Positions 51,889 to 60,509 of a DNA stretch of 64,000 nucleotides are shown here, one piece after another. Position numbers and translations under genes: made by a program. Position 1 is the first letter of the stretch, and every line of letters begins with the position of its first letter. Source of the stretch: JAYFNU01 sp964460755 (lineage in GTDB: Bacteria; Bacillota; Clostridia; Oscillospirales; Ruminococcaceae); assembly GCA_964460755.1 (NCBI GenBank), contig CAYWQL010000001.1:1-64000 (forward strand), given 5' to 3'. The notes beneath the pieces are model-generated. The model did no database searches. It saw only the letters and a program-made list of their open reading frames with translations, and was not told the DNA's origin.

Positions 51889-53037
51889 CTACCCTATATT
51901 GTTAAGAATATTTATTAATCTGTCGAAGGTCGTTTTCCAGTTATATTCGTCAACAACCTTTTTCTTTATTAATGACGTCGCCGTTTTTCTCCATTCATCG
52001 TCGAACGCCGCTTTTTCCAAAGCTGTCGAAATCGAGCTTTCGCTTAGGTCCTCAAGGACGATTCCGTATTTCTCATCGGGAATAAGCTCGCGCGTACCGC
52101 CTGTTCTTGTCGTAACAATTACGCTTTGACAAAGCCCTGCTTCAAGAAATGTGGTCGGAAAGCCTTCGGCGTAGTATGTGGGAAGACAGTAAACGTCCGA
52201 CTGGCAAAGAAGCGAAATGGCCTCTTCGTGAGGTATCGAGCCGAGAAAGAAAATGTTTGTGTGATTTTCACGCCGCAGTTCTTCAAGCAGTATGCCGTCA
52301 CCCGCGACGAACAGCGCGACGTCCGCGCGATTCAGCTTCAAAAATCCGCAAATAAGCTCGCGAATACCCTTTTCGGGTATCATTCTTCCGATAAACGAAA
52401 CAATTTTTGTTGTTTTCGGAAGGTTAAAATTTTTCCGATAGTCGACGCCTGCCTTTTTATTAATAAGCGTTTGTAAAGCGTTTACGTCTATCGAATTATA
52501 AAGGGTTCCCTTGGCTTTTACGTTGAAGTGCCTGAGCCAATCGCATACCGCCGTCGAAACGCCGTAAAAGCTATTGCAGCAGCCTTTTATTATCAAACAC
52601 GCTATGTGCTCATAGGCTTGTCCGACAAAACGAACAAGAAAATTATTAAGCGGCATATGCCCTGTGCTGTGTTCGACGACGATGGCGGGGATTTTCAGCT
52701 TCTTTGATTTTATCGCCGCGTAAACCGAGCTTGAATAAAACCGAGTATTTATGACAATTTTGTCGATGCGGTTGCTCCAAAGCTTTCTTGAAAGTCTTGA
52801 GAACTCGCGGCAGGGCTTTAAAAAAGGAAAACGTCCGTTCATAAACGGAAAGACGGGCAAACGGTATATTTCAATACCCTCTTGAGTCGTTTCGGTTTCG
52901 GGAAGGCCCTTTAACGCCGACGTTACAACTATTGCCCGATGACCCGCTTCAACGGCATAACGCGCAAGGTTATAGGTGTAACGCTCTACCCCGCCAACCG
53001 TCGGAAGATATTGAGCCGAAAAAAAACAAATAGTCAT
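51889..53037 (-). CDS. Glycosyltransferase family 4 (GT-B fold)
   Basis: The protein has 382 residues. It opens FFSAQYLPTVGGVERYTYNL, a typical GT4 acceptor-domain start. The donor site is in YYAEGFPTTFLEAGLCQSVI, giving E-x7-E, with FIGRMIPEKGIRELI at the interdomain strand. It is a retaining transferase in the second glycan locus. It is coupled to the DPM1-like gene, and lies 15 bases after the DUF2142 gene. Confidence 0.9.
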   Translation of the reverse strand: MTICFFSAQYLPTVGGVERYTYNLARYAVEAGHRAIVVTSALKGLPETETTQEGIEIYRLPVFPFMNGRFPFLKPCREFSRLSRKLWSNRIDKIVINTRFYSSSVYAAIKSKKLKIPAIVVEHSTGHMPLNNFLVRFVGQAYEHIACLIIKGCCNSFYGVSTAVCDWLRHFNVKAKGTLYNSIDVNALQTLINKKAGVDYRKNFNLPKTTKIVSFIGRMIPEKGIRELICGFLKLNRADVALFVAGDGILLEELRRENHTNIFFLGSIPHEEAISLLCQSDVYCLPTYYAEGFPTTFLEAGLCQSVIVTTRTGGTRELIPDEKYGIVLEDLSESSISTALEKAAFDDEWRKTATSLIKKKVVDEYNWKTTFDRLINILNNIG

Positions 53038-53052
53038 AAAAAATCCTTTCGT

Positions 53053-55101
53053 CTACCGCTTTACGATAGACGCGAGCATATTGACAAGCACGCCGATTTC
53101 TATAATACAGGAGGAAAAGATAACGGTCTTCGAAAGGTCGCCCTCAAAGGAAAGCCGCTTATTTTTAAAGCACAGGAGTATAAGCGGAAGTATCGGAAGA
53201 AAGTACCTTCCCTGAATGCCGTATATAACCGCCGCCGTTGTCTCGGTCCAGGTTATCGCCCCGAGCCAAACGAGAACAATCACGCCAAGACATATGAGAA
53301 TGCCAAAGCCTTTGTCGCGCTTTTTAAGGATAAGCTCGTCCTTATTGTCAAAGGCGGCAAGGGCAAGAATGACGGTCAGCGCCACGACCCAAAGGTCGCT
53401 TACGTTAAGGTCAAAGAAGCCAAAGGTTCCGCCGAGCATTGATTTGTAGAAGAAAAAGAAGTTGTCGTAAAAGGTTTGGAAAACCAGATAGACGACGTCG
53501 GGTATATGAGTGAGCATATACGAAACGGTGTAGTATTCCGTTGCGGTCGCCGCGACGGTGTATTTAGCTGTTTCACCGACCGCCGCCGAAGCCGTGGGCG
53601 TGAAAAGGCTGAGAAAGCTGTTGAGCATATTCGAGAACATCGACCAGTTGCAGGCGCACAGGGTAACAAAAATGCAGGCGAGCAGTCCCCATCTCGAAAG
53701 AGAAAGCCACTTAATATTTTTATATTTGTCCTTTGGAATGATAAGAAACAAAAGGGCGAGCACGAAATAAACGGTTTTTTGCGAGGAAAGAAGAATCGCG
53801 CAAACCGCCAGTATCGCGATATTGGAAAGCTTTAATTCCTTCACCTTTTCGGAATAGGCGCAGTATAAGCAGTAGGCTACATAGAAAAGAGAAACCGCTA
53901 TTATCATGCTGTCGCGGCTGTACGACGCGGCGACATGGAAGGTTGTGGGCAAAAGGGCAACCGCCGCCAGAATTGATTTCCCCGTCGGAGTTATTTTTAC
54001 AGCAAGATACGACAGCCACACAAAGAACGCGAGATTAAAAAGGCGCCCCAAAAACAGGGTCGGAACGTAACCGAGATGTAACAGCCGCGCGAGGGTTATG
54101 CCAAGCGCGCTTAAAATATATCCGAGGTCAACGCCGTTTGTTATGGCGGAATCCTCCGAACGGACTACGACGCTGTTCGCCGGCTCGTCGGTGGTGGAAA
54201 AGAAGTTTTCTACGATTTCACGATAGGAAAAAACGGTTGTGACCCGCCGCCTTATTATTAGGTCGTCGTCGCATTGGCGGCGGTAGTTGGTTGAGGGGTT
54301 AAGCCCCTTCCGTCCGGTCGCGCCAAGAAAGTAGGAGGACATATTGAACGACTGGTCGATATGCTTTTCTTCGTCCGGGGCGCTGTAGGGCGGCAGGATA
54401 AAGGAATAAAGAAGCCCAAGAATTATGACGGCGATTAGAAAAAGCTTATGGGCGGCAATTCTTTTGTCCGCCCAAAGGTTATACATCAGAACAAAGAACG
54501 CAGTCAGGATAATCGCCAAAACGAGATAGATATAATTAAATGAGCTGCCGAGCTTGTCGAAAACAATTCTTATCGGAAGAGTTCCCACGGTGACCTCGGC
54601 ATTGACGAGAAGAATTCCGTCGCTCAGCTCGTTGAGGTTCGAACGCTGTATATAAATAACCCGTTCACCGTCGTATTCGGCAAAAAACTCCGCCCTCAAA
54701 AGGACAGGGGTTTGAAAGGTTACTCCCGTAAAATCAAAAGCGGTGAAGCCGCCCTTGCAGTCCGAAATATCCCTTGTCGCTTCGCCGAGAAGCTCGCCTG
54801 TTTCGTTATTGTATATTCGGCAAAAAACCGTTCCCTTATCAAGGTCGGTGGCTTCAAACACGCTCGCAAGAGAATAAAAGGTCGTTTTAGCGTTAAAAAC
54901 CTGGCTTACCGTCGTTCCCGCTTCAAGGGGAATACGGTCGCCGCCGTAAACTCCGTTTATCTCCATACCCATTGCCTTGTCCTCGGTATTGCTGAAATAA
55001 AGCAGATACGCCGAGACAAAAACCACGACGCAGACGAGCGCGATGGCAACCGATATAAACACTCTTTTATTTTTCAAAATGAAGGAGGCAATTTTTTTCA
55101 T
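53053..55101 (-). CDS. DUF2142 family polytopic membrane protein
   Basis: The protein has 682 residues. After a first membrane segment (about 12-34) comes an extracytoplasmic beta-rich region of about 160 residues. Ten or more further hydrophobic segments follow. The signature LPPYSAPDEEKHIDQSFNMS matches DUF2142, a family with a GT-C-like arrangement where the acidic pair in the first loop may serve the active site. It probably uses polyprenyl-linked sugars made by the neighbouring DPM1-like enzyme. It is the first gene of the minus-strand set. Confidence 0.82.
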   Translation of the reverse strand: MKKIASFILKNKRVFISVAIALVCVVVFVSAYLLYFSNTEDKAMGMEINGVYGGDRIPLEAGTTVSQVFNAKTTFYSLASVFEATDLDKGTVFCRIYNNETGELLGEATRDISDCKGGFTAFDFTGVTFQTPVLLRAEFFAEYDGERVIYIQRSNLNELSDGILLVNAEVTVGTLPIRIVFDKLGSSFNYIYLVLAIILTAFFVLMYNLWADKRIAAHKLFLIAVIILGLLYSFILPPYSAPDEEKHIDQSFNMSSYFLGATGRKGLNPSTNYRRQCDDDLIIRRRVTTVFSYREIVENFFSTTDEPANSVVVRSEDSAITNGVDLGYILSALGITLARLLHLGYVPTLFLGRLFNLAFFVWLSYLAVKITPTGKSILAAVALLPTTFHVAASYSRDSMIIAVSLFYVAYCLYCAYSEKVKELKLSNIAILAVCAILLSSQKTVYFVLALLFLIIPKDKYKNIKWLSLSRWGLLACIFVTLCACNWSMFSNMLNSFLSLFTPTASAAVGETAKYTVAATATEYYTVSYMLTHIPDVVYLVFQTFYDNFFFFYKSMLGGTFGFFDLNVSDLWVVALTVILALAAFDNKDELILKKRDKGFGILICLGVIVLVWLGAITWTETTAAVIYGIQGRYFLPILPLILLCFKNKRLSFEGDLSKTVIFSSCIIEIGVLVNMLASIVKR

Positions 55102-55203
55102 AACAGATAATCCTAAAGTATAATTTTGGTGTGTGCAATGGCATACAATAAATACTTCTTTATTATATAGGAAAAAGAATTTGATGTAAATATTTATTTA
55201 AGG

Positions 55204-55240
55204 TTGAAACTCACGGGCGTGTTAGTTTATACTAAACTAA
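55204..55240 (+). promoter_or_regulatory. Promoter with a perfect dyad upstream of the DUF6020-like gene
   Basis: TTGAAA (55204-55209) and TATACT (55228-55233) are 18 bases apart. The dyad TTAGTTTA-TAC-TAAACTAA (55222-55240) covers the -10 box. It resembles the rubrerythrin spacer dyad. Confidence 0.55.
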
Positions 55241-55279
55241 ATATAAACAAGTGATAATGTGTTTTGAGGGGAGAAAAGT

Positions 55280-56845
55280 ATGTTGAAGCTAAAGCCCGAC
55301 CGCCGAACGGTGCTGTGCGGAATAGTATATTCCGTTTTCTTTTCCGCCCTTTTTGTTATCGGCAGGGTCATTAAGCCCCTTGACGGAATCGCGCGAGCCT
55401 TTGGGCTTAAGGCCGTCGCGTGTATTGCGGGTTTGAGCATTGTTGCCTTTGCCGGTTATATTGCGGTGTATTTTCTTGCTGAGAGAAGCCCGCTTGAAAC
55501 AAGAACCTTTAAATTTGAGAAGAGGCTTCATTTAATTTTATTTTTTGCTCTGCTGATTTTGTGGATACCCTGTTTTCTTTCTGTCGGACCGAGAATAACG
55601 GGCGACGCGGGCGCAATGATTGGTCAAGCGATTAGCGGAGGCTTGAACGATAAAAACCCTGTTTTATATACGCTTATTTTGCGAGCGGTTCTTCTTCCGT
55701 TTTACAATGCTGGAAAAATTACGCTTGGAACATATGTATATTGTTCGCTTCAGATGATATTTGTCGCCTTTATTTTATCCTATATGCTTGCGTGGCTTAG
55801 AAAAAAGGGATGCTCTTTAATAATTGTTGTTTTTTCGCTTGTTTTCTTCTCCTTCCCTGTGTTCGCGGCTTTTTCCGTTACCTTTTGGAAGGATATACCC
55901 TACGGCGCGGTCTTTGTGCTATATGTAGTAATCCTTTATGAAATCTGCGAAAGCAAGGGCGAGTATCTCGATAAAAGGGCAAATGTTGCGAAGCTGGTCG
56001 CCGTTTGTTTAGCTCTTTGCTTTTTGCGGGGGAGCGGTTGGCTTGTCGTTTTGTCTTCGTCGCTTGTGCTTTTCTTTGTCTACAAAAAACGATTTAAAAA
56101 GTTCGGCTTGGTATTAATTGCGCTTTTAATTGCGGTGAAAATAATCACGGGGCCCGTCTACGACGCGCTTGGATTAAGCAGTCCGCTCGGTGCGGTTGAA
56201 TCTGCGGCAATTCCTATTCAGCAGGTGGCATACGCCGTTAAATCGGGAGCGAAGCTAAGCGACGAGCAGACAGATACCCTTGCTAAATTTATTGAGCCCG
56301 AGACAATGGCGGCAATATATGATTCAAGCAGCGTGGATTTTATAAAGTTTTCGCCTGATTTCGACAGTGACTACTTTAATGCGAATATGGGCGAATTTCT
56401 GCGCCTGTGGCTTTCGCTTATGCCGCAAAATATAGTTGGATACACAAAGGCGCTTTTGCTTGAAACGACGGGCTATTGGCGTATTGGTTTCGAGTCGAAC
56501 CATTCCCTTTGGAATGGCGAGGGACATGATTATTACGGTATTCAACAGATTGATTTTCTTGGAAAAGCGCTTGGAAGCGATTGCCAAAGCTTCTTTATGT
56601 CCCACACGCAGATGATGATTTCACTTGCTTCGCTCGTATGGTTTATGCTGCTTGTTGCGACGCTTCTTATTAACAAGAAGCGTTATAAATACCTTGTTCC
56701 CCTCGCTCCGATTCTTTTTGTGTGGCTGGGGCTTATGGTAAGCGCGCCCGCGTATTCGAATTTGCGGTATATTCTTATGCTTCCCTATTCGCTTCCGATA
56801 ATAATCTATATTTTGTGTTACAAATGCAGAACAAAGCTTAAATAA
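55280..56845 (+). CDS. Polytopic membrane protein, DUF6020-like (possible GT-C transferase)
   Basis: The protein has 521 residues and about 11-12 hydrophobic segments. Landmarks are GPRITGDAGAMIGQAISGG in the first outer loop, with an Asp like GT-C catalytic residues, then SVTFWKDIPYGAVFVLYVV and LCFLRGSGWLVVLSSS. This pattern is what I know as DUF6020, an unnamed family of probable membrane glycosyltransferases. The assignment is by recollection of pattern and needs a profile check. It is divergent from the DUF2142 gene. Confidence 0.65.
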   Translation: MLKLKPDRRTVLCGIVYSVFFSALFVIGRVIKPLDGIARAFGLKAVACIAGLSIVAFAGYIAVYFLAERSPLETRTFKFEKRLHLILFFALLILWIPCFLSVGPRITGDAGAMIGQAISGGLNDKNPVLYTLILRAVLLPFYNAGKITLGTYVYCSLQMIFVAFILSYMLAWLRKKGCSLIIVVFSLVFFSFPVFAAFSVTFWKDIPYGAVFVLYVVILYEICESKGEYLDKRANVAKLVAVCLALCFLRGSGWLVVLSSSLVLFFVYKKRFKKFGLVLIALLIAVKIITGPVYDALGLSSPLGAVESAAIPIQQVAYAVKSGAKLSDEQTDTLAKFIEPETMAAIYDSSSVDFIKFSPDFDSDYFNANMGEFLRLWLSLMPQNIVGYTKALLLETTGYWRIGFESNHSLWNGEGHDYYGIQQIDFLGKALGSDCQSFFMSHTQMMISLASLVWFMLLVATLLINKKRYKYLVPLAPILFVWLGLMVSAPAYSNLRYILMLPYSLPIIIYILCYKCRTKLK

Positions 56846-56860
56846 GCTCTAAAACAATAT

Positions 56861-56895
56861 CGGCTTCGCAGAGTTTCTGCGAAGCCGTTTTGCTT
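56861..56895 (+). terminator. Terminator after the DUF6020-like gene
   Basis: CGGCTTCGCAGA and TCTGCGAAGCCG form a 12-bp stem with a 3-base loop, followed by TTTTGCTT. Confidence 0.88.
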
Positions 56896-56960
56896 ACTGC
56901 ATATCAGTATCTATTTTTTCATATTACTCATCTTCCGAACAAATAAAACCTATTCAAAAA

Positions 56961-56989
56961 ATGTACAATAACTCGAATTTGTGGTACAA
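56961..56989 (+). promoter_or_regulatory. Possible promoter of the adenine deaminase gene
   Basis: TGTACA (56961-56966) and TACAAT (56984-56989) are 17 bases apart. I see no purine riboswitch between this and the start. Confidence 0.4.
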
Positions 56990-57025
56990 TATCTGACAAA
57001 GAAGCATTAACTATGAGGTGTTTGT

Positions 57026-58726
57026 TTGGAAAAGTTAATTAAGTTTCAAAGCGTTGCGAGAGGCGAGATAAACGCCGACCTCGTTTTAAAAAACGGTTAT
57101 GTGATTAACGTTTTTACCGAAGAGATATTAAAGACCGACGTGGCGATATGCGACGATATGATTGTGGGCGTCGGTGAATACAGCGGCGACGAGGAAATCG
57201 ACTGCACAGGAAAATATATTTCTCCCGGCTTCATCGACGCACATATGCATATTGAGTCGACCATGGTGCTGCCCTGCGAGCTTTCAAAAGCTCTCTTAAA
57301 GCAAGGCACGACGACTATTGTCGCCGACCCGCACGAGCTTGTGAACGTCAAGGGCAAGCAGGCAATGCGCTTTTTGCTTGACTGCGCGAAAAACGCCCCC
57401 GTTACGACATATGTTATGATGCCGTCCTGCGTTCCCGCGACTCCCTTCGACACAAACGGCGCGGGAAGCTTTTTGGCCAAGGACATGGAGGAATTTAAAG
57501 GAAGTAAAAACCTTCTCGGCTTAGGGGAGCTTATGGATTATCACGACGTGATAAACTCCGAGCGTGATGCTCTCGAAAAGCTGGAGCTTTTTTCCGATTG
57601 TCCTCGCGACGGTCACGCACCGGCGATAAGCGGAAAGGAAATTCAAAGCTACCGCCTTGCGGGCGTGAACAACGACCACGAATGTATAGATTTCGACGAG
57701 GTTCTCGAAAAAATGCGGGCGGGCTTCAACATCTATATTCGTGAGGGAAGCGCGGCAAGAAATTTGACGAGCATTATAAATGGAATACTGAAGCATTCCA
57801 TACCGTTTGAGCAGTGCGCGTTTTGTACCGACGATAAGCACCTTGGCGACATCAAGACCGAGGGACATATTAATTATTGTATAAGGAAGGCTGTTTCCCT
57901 GGGAGTGCCGCCCATTAAGGCGATAAAAATGGCGTCGCTTTTTCCCGCGCGTATGGCCAGGCTTAGTAAGCTTGGTGCCGTCGGCGCCAGATTTAAGGCT
58001 GACATCGTTGTGCTCGACAACCTGACCGACATAAACCCGCTTTTTGTCATCAAAAACGGAAGGGTGGTAGACGACGAGTACCTTTCGGGGTTTTCTGATA
58101 TTCCCGTGCCGCAAGAGCTGCTCGATACGGTCCATTTTGGGGACGTTACGCCCGAGCGGCTCGCACTGAAGAAAAAGGAAATGAATCATGTTATCGGGCT
58201 TGTTGACAACGAGATATTGACCGAGCACCTTTATGAAAAAATTCCCGGAGAAGAATGGTTTGTCCCCGACAAGACCTACTCAAAGCTTGTCGTAATCGAA
58301 CGGCACGGAAAGACCGACAACATCTCGGTCGCGCCGCTTAAGAATTTTGGTATAGAAAACGGGGCGATAGCCTCGACGGTGTCCCACGACTCCCATAACC
58401 TGATTATCGCGGGAGATAACGACCGCGATATCATTGCCGCCGCCGAACGCATACGCGAAAACAAGGGCGGTTACTGCGTCGCGTCAAGAGGCGAGATAAT
58501 TGCCGAGCTTCCCCTGGCGGTCTGCGGGCTTATAAGCACTTGCTCGAGCAATGAGGTGGAGCGCGAGGTGAAGGAAATGCTTCGCGCGTCAAAAAGCCTT
58601 CACGTCAACGCCAATATTGATGCTATGCTGACCCTTTCCTTTGCGGCGCTTCCCGTTATTCCTTCGATACGACTTTTGGATACGGGACTTTTCGACGCAG
58701 AAAAATTTGAAATGATTGAAGATTAG
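57026..58726 (+). CDS. ade: Adenine deaminase
   Basis: The protein has 566 residues from a TTG at 57026, with GAGGTG about 5 bases upstream. The amidohydrolase metal site is in PGFIDAHMHIESTMVLP, followed by TTTIVADPHELVNVKG and CTDDKHLGDIKTEGHINYC. The late part has IIAGDNDRDIIAAAERI and AVCGLISTCSSNEVE, typical of Ade. It converts adenine to hypoxanthine with release of ammonia, and so could use the adenine freed by mtnN. The next gene starts 20 bases later. Confidence 0.95.
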   Translation: MEKLIKFQSVARGEINADLVLKNGYVINVFTEEILKTDVAICDDMIVGVGEYSGDEEIDCTGKYISPGFIDAHMHIESTMVLPCELSKALLKQGTTTIVADPHELVNVKGKQAMRFLLDCAKNAPVTTYVMMPSCVPATPFDTNGAGSFLAKDMEEFKGSKNLLGLGELMDYHDVINSERDALEKLELFSDCPRDGHAPAISGKEIQSYRLAGVNNDHECIDFDEVLEKMRAGFNIYIREGSAARNLTSIINGILKHSIPFEQCAFCTDDKHLGDIKTEGHINYCIRKAVSLGVPPIKAIKMASLFPARMARLSKLGAVGARFKADIVVLDNLTDINPLFVIKNGRVVDDEYLSGFSDIPVPQELLDTVHFGDVTPERLALKKKEMNHVIGLVDNEILTEHLYEKIPGEEWFVPDKTYSKLVVIERHGKTDNISVAPLKNFGIENGAIASTVSHDSHNLIIAGDNDRDIIAAAERIRENKGGYCVASRGEIIAELPLAVCGLISTCSSNEVEREVKEMLRASKSLHVNANIDAMLTLSFAALPVIPSIRLLDTGLFDAEKFEMIED

Positions 58727-58746
58727 AAAAACATAGGGAGAAAAGT

Positions 58747-59694
58747 ATGGCGAAAACAATCTATCTTGTAATACCCTGCTATAACGAGCAGGAGGTTCTT
58801 GAGGAAACGACGAAAAGACTCGACGAGAAAATGACCTCGCTTATTAAATCGAAAAAGATTTCTCAAAAAAGCCGTGTTATCTATGTGGACGACGGCTCGA
58901 AGGACAGAACGTGGGAAATTATCGAGGGCATACATCAAGGCAATAAGCTTTTCGGCGGCGTAAAGCTTTCCCGTAACCGCGGACACCAAAACGCCCTTTT
59001 GGCGGGACTTATGACGGTCAAGAATCAGGCCGACGCCGTTATTTCAATGGACGCCGACCTTCAGGACGATATCAACGCTATCGACGGCTTTATCGAAAAA
59101 TTCGATGAGGGCTGTGAAATTGTATATGGCGTGCGCTCGGCTCGCGAAAAGGATAGCTTCTTTAAGCGCACGACGGCGCAGGGCTTTTATAAATTTATGG
59201 GTGCTATGGGGGCGAAGGTGGTTTACAACCACGCCGATTATCGTCTTATGAGCCGCCGCGCGCTTGACGCGCTTGAGCAGTTCGGAGAGGTCAATCTTTT
59301 TCTTCGCGGCATGGTTACCCTGCTTGGCTTCAAGACCGATATAGTAACCTACGAGAGGGGCGAGCGCTTTGCTGGCGAAAGCAAATACCCGCTAAAAAAA
59401 ATGCTTTCCTTTGCGTGGGACGGCATAACCTCCTTTTCGGTTAAACCGATAAAGATAATCACGAGCATTGGAGCGATAATCTGTATAGGCAGTATAATCG
59501 GACTTATTTATGCGCTCGTCGCGTATTTGTTGGGAAAGACCGTCGCGGGCTGGACGTCGATGATGATGTCGATTTGGCTGTTGGGCGGTATACAGCTTTT
59601 ATCCATTGGGATAATCGGCGAATACATCGGCAAGATTTACAGCGAAACCAAGGCGCGCCCAAGGTATATTATCGAAACATTTATTTGCGACTGA
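58747..59694 (+). CDS. GT2 transferase with two C-terminal membrane segments (GtrB/ArnC-like)
   Basis: The protein has 315 residues. It opens YLVIPCYNEQEVLEETTKRL and has VDDGSKDRTWEI, SRNRGHQNALLAGL and the metal site SMDADLQDD. Two membrane helices lie at about 234-262 and 268-295, ending IIGEYIGKIYSETKARPRY. Relatives make undecaprenyl-phosphate glucose or similar for surface-glycan decoration. It may follow ade on the same transcript without a functional link. The sugar is unknown. Confidence 0.92.
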   Translation: MAKTIYLVIPCYNEQEVLEETTKRLDEKMTSLIKSKKISQKSRVIYVDDGSKDRTWEIIEGIHQGNKLFGGVKLSRNRGHQNALLAGLMTVKNQADAVISMDADLQDDINAIDGFIEKFDEGCEIVYGVRSAREKDSFFKRTTAQGFYKFMGAMGAKVVYNHADYRLMSRRALDALEQFGEVNLFLRGMVTLLGFKTDIVTYERGERFAGESKYPLKKMLSFAWDGITSFSVKPIKIITSIGAIICIGSIIGLIYALVAYLLGKTVAGWTSMMMSIWLLGGIQLLSIGIIGEYIGKIYSETKARPRYIIETFICD

Positions 59695-59700
59695 ATATAA

Positions 59701-59734
59701 AAGAACCGCGCTTTTGTGAGCGCGGTTCTTTTTA
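59701..59734. terminator. Bidirectional terminator between the GtrB-like gene and the lipoprotein gene
   Basis: AAGAACCGCGCT and AGCGCGGTTCTT form a 12-bp stem with a TTTGTG loop and a T-run. Confidence 0.88.
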
Positions 59735-59743
59735 TGAAATGAT

Positions 59744-60295
59744 TTAAAAATTGAGGAAAGCATTAGTTAACTCGCCGACGTTATCGATTGACCATTCTCC
59801 CTCGGCATAGGTCATATTAACCGTTATGTCGGTCGATATGAAGTCGCAGTTTTTTTCCTTTACAGCGTTGATTACCGTTTCGTACATCGCAAGCGTGAAG
59901 GATTCCTTGCTGACCGAGCTTATGTCAATTTCGCCGCTGACTATTTTGTCGGAATAATCCGCGCTGAAGGTATTCATAAGCGAAGTAAAGTCGGGGGCGG
60001 TGACTGTAACGTTGAGCGCTGCCGAGTCGTCGTTTTCTGTCGCGTCGTTTATAACGTAGCCGGAATTTGAAAAGACCGCCTTCGTAAGCTCGAGACGCGC
60101 GGCGTCAGCCGCCGAAAGTCCCTCGCTCGAAAGCTGGCTGTTGCCAAGCTCGTCCGTAAAGACCTCTTGGTCAAGAGCAATAATCGCCGTAAGAGTTTTG
60201 TCAAGCGTATCCTTCGCGGATACCCTTGAAAGCGAACAGCCGACCGCAAGCAGGGAAATAACCGCTGCTGAAACAATCGCAAGCAACTTTTTCAT
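59744..60295 (-). CDS. Putative lipoprotein of unknown function
   Basis: The protein has 183 residues. The signal peptide ends in the lipobox LAVGC, with Cys20 as lipidation site. The mature part is Ser/Thr/Asp-rich and shows a pattern of helices then strands (ALNVTVTAPDFTSLMNTF, then ITVNMTYAEGEWSID), like small secreted cystatin- or DUF4878-like domains. No catalytic motif is seen. It is divergent from the GH9 gene. Confidence 0.72.
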   Translation of the reverse strand: MKKLLAIVSAAVISLLAVGCSLSRVSAKDTLDKTLTAIIALDQEVFTDELGNSQLSSEGLSAADAARLELTKAVFSNSGYVINDATENDDSAALNVTVTAPDFTSLMNTFSADYSDKIVSGEIDISSVSKESFTLAMYETVINAVKEKNCDFISTDITVNMTYAEGEWSIDNVGELTNAFLNF

Positions 60296-60426
60296 ATGGT
60301 CCTCATTTATTCTTTATTTGAAGCTTTATTATACACAAATTCGTTTGCTTTTTCAACAAACGTGAACGGCGATTTTTAGAGGGAATGCCAAAATGACGAT
60401 TTTACGCCTTTTCGACCTGCGCGATA

Positions 60427-60474
60427 TTGACACACCCTTTAAAGAAAGAATATAATAATTTTACGAAAACGTTT
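60427..60474 (+). promoter_or_regulatory. GH9 promoter with LacI-family-like operator
   Basis: TTGACA (60427-60432) and TATAAT (60451-60456) are 18 bases apart. The palindrome AAACGTTT with a central CG (60467-60474) sits just past the expected start, the kind of core bound by LacI/GalR repressors. Confidence 0.6.
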
Positions 60475-60509
60475 AAGCTTAAAGCGAAAAACAGAAAGAG
60501 GGAAGGACA

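Noticed and set aside
56896..57025. Possible purine riboswitch before adenine deaminase
   Set aside because: The leader is too short and AT-rich and shows no three-way-junction stems or conserved loop bases.
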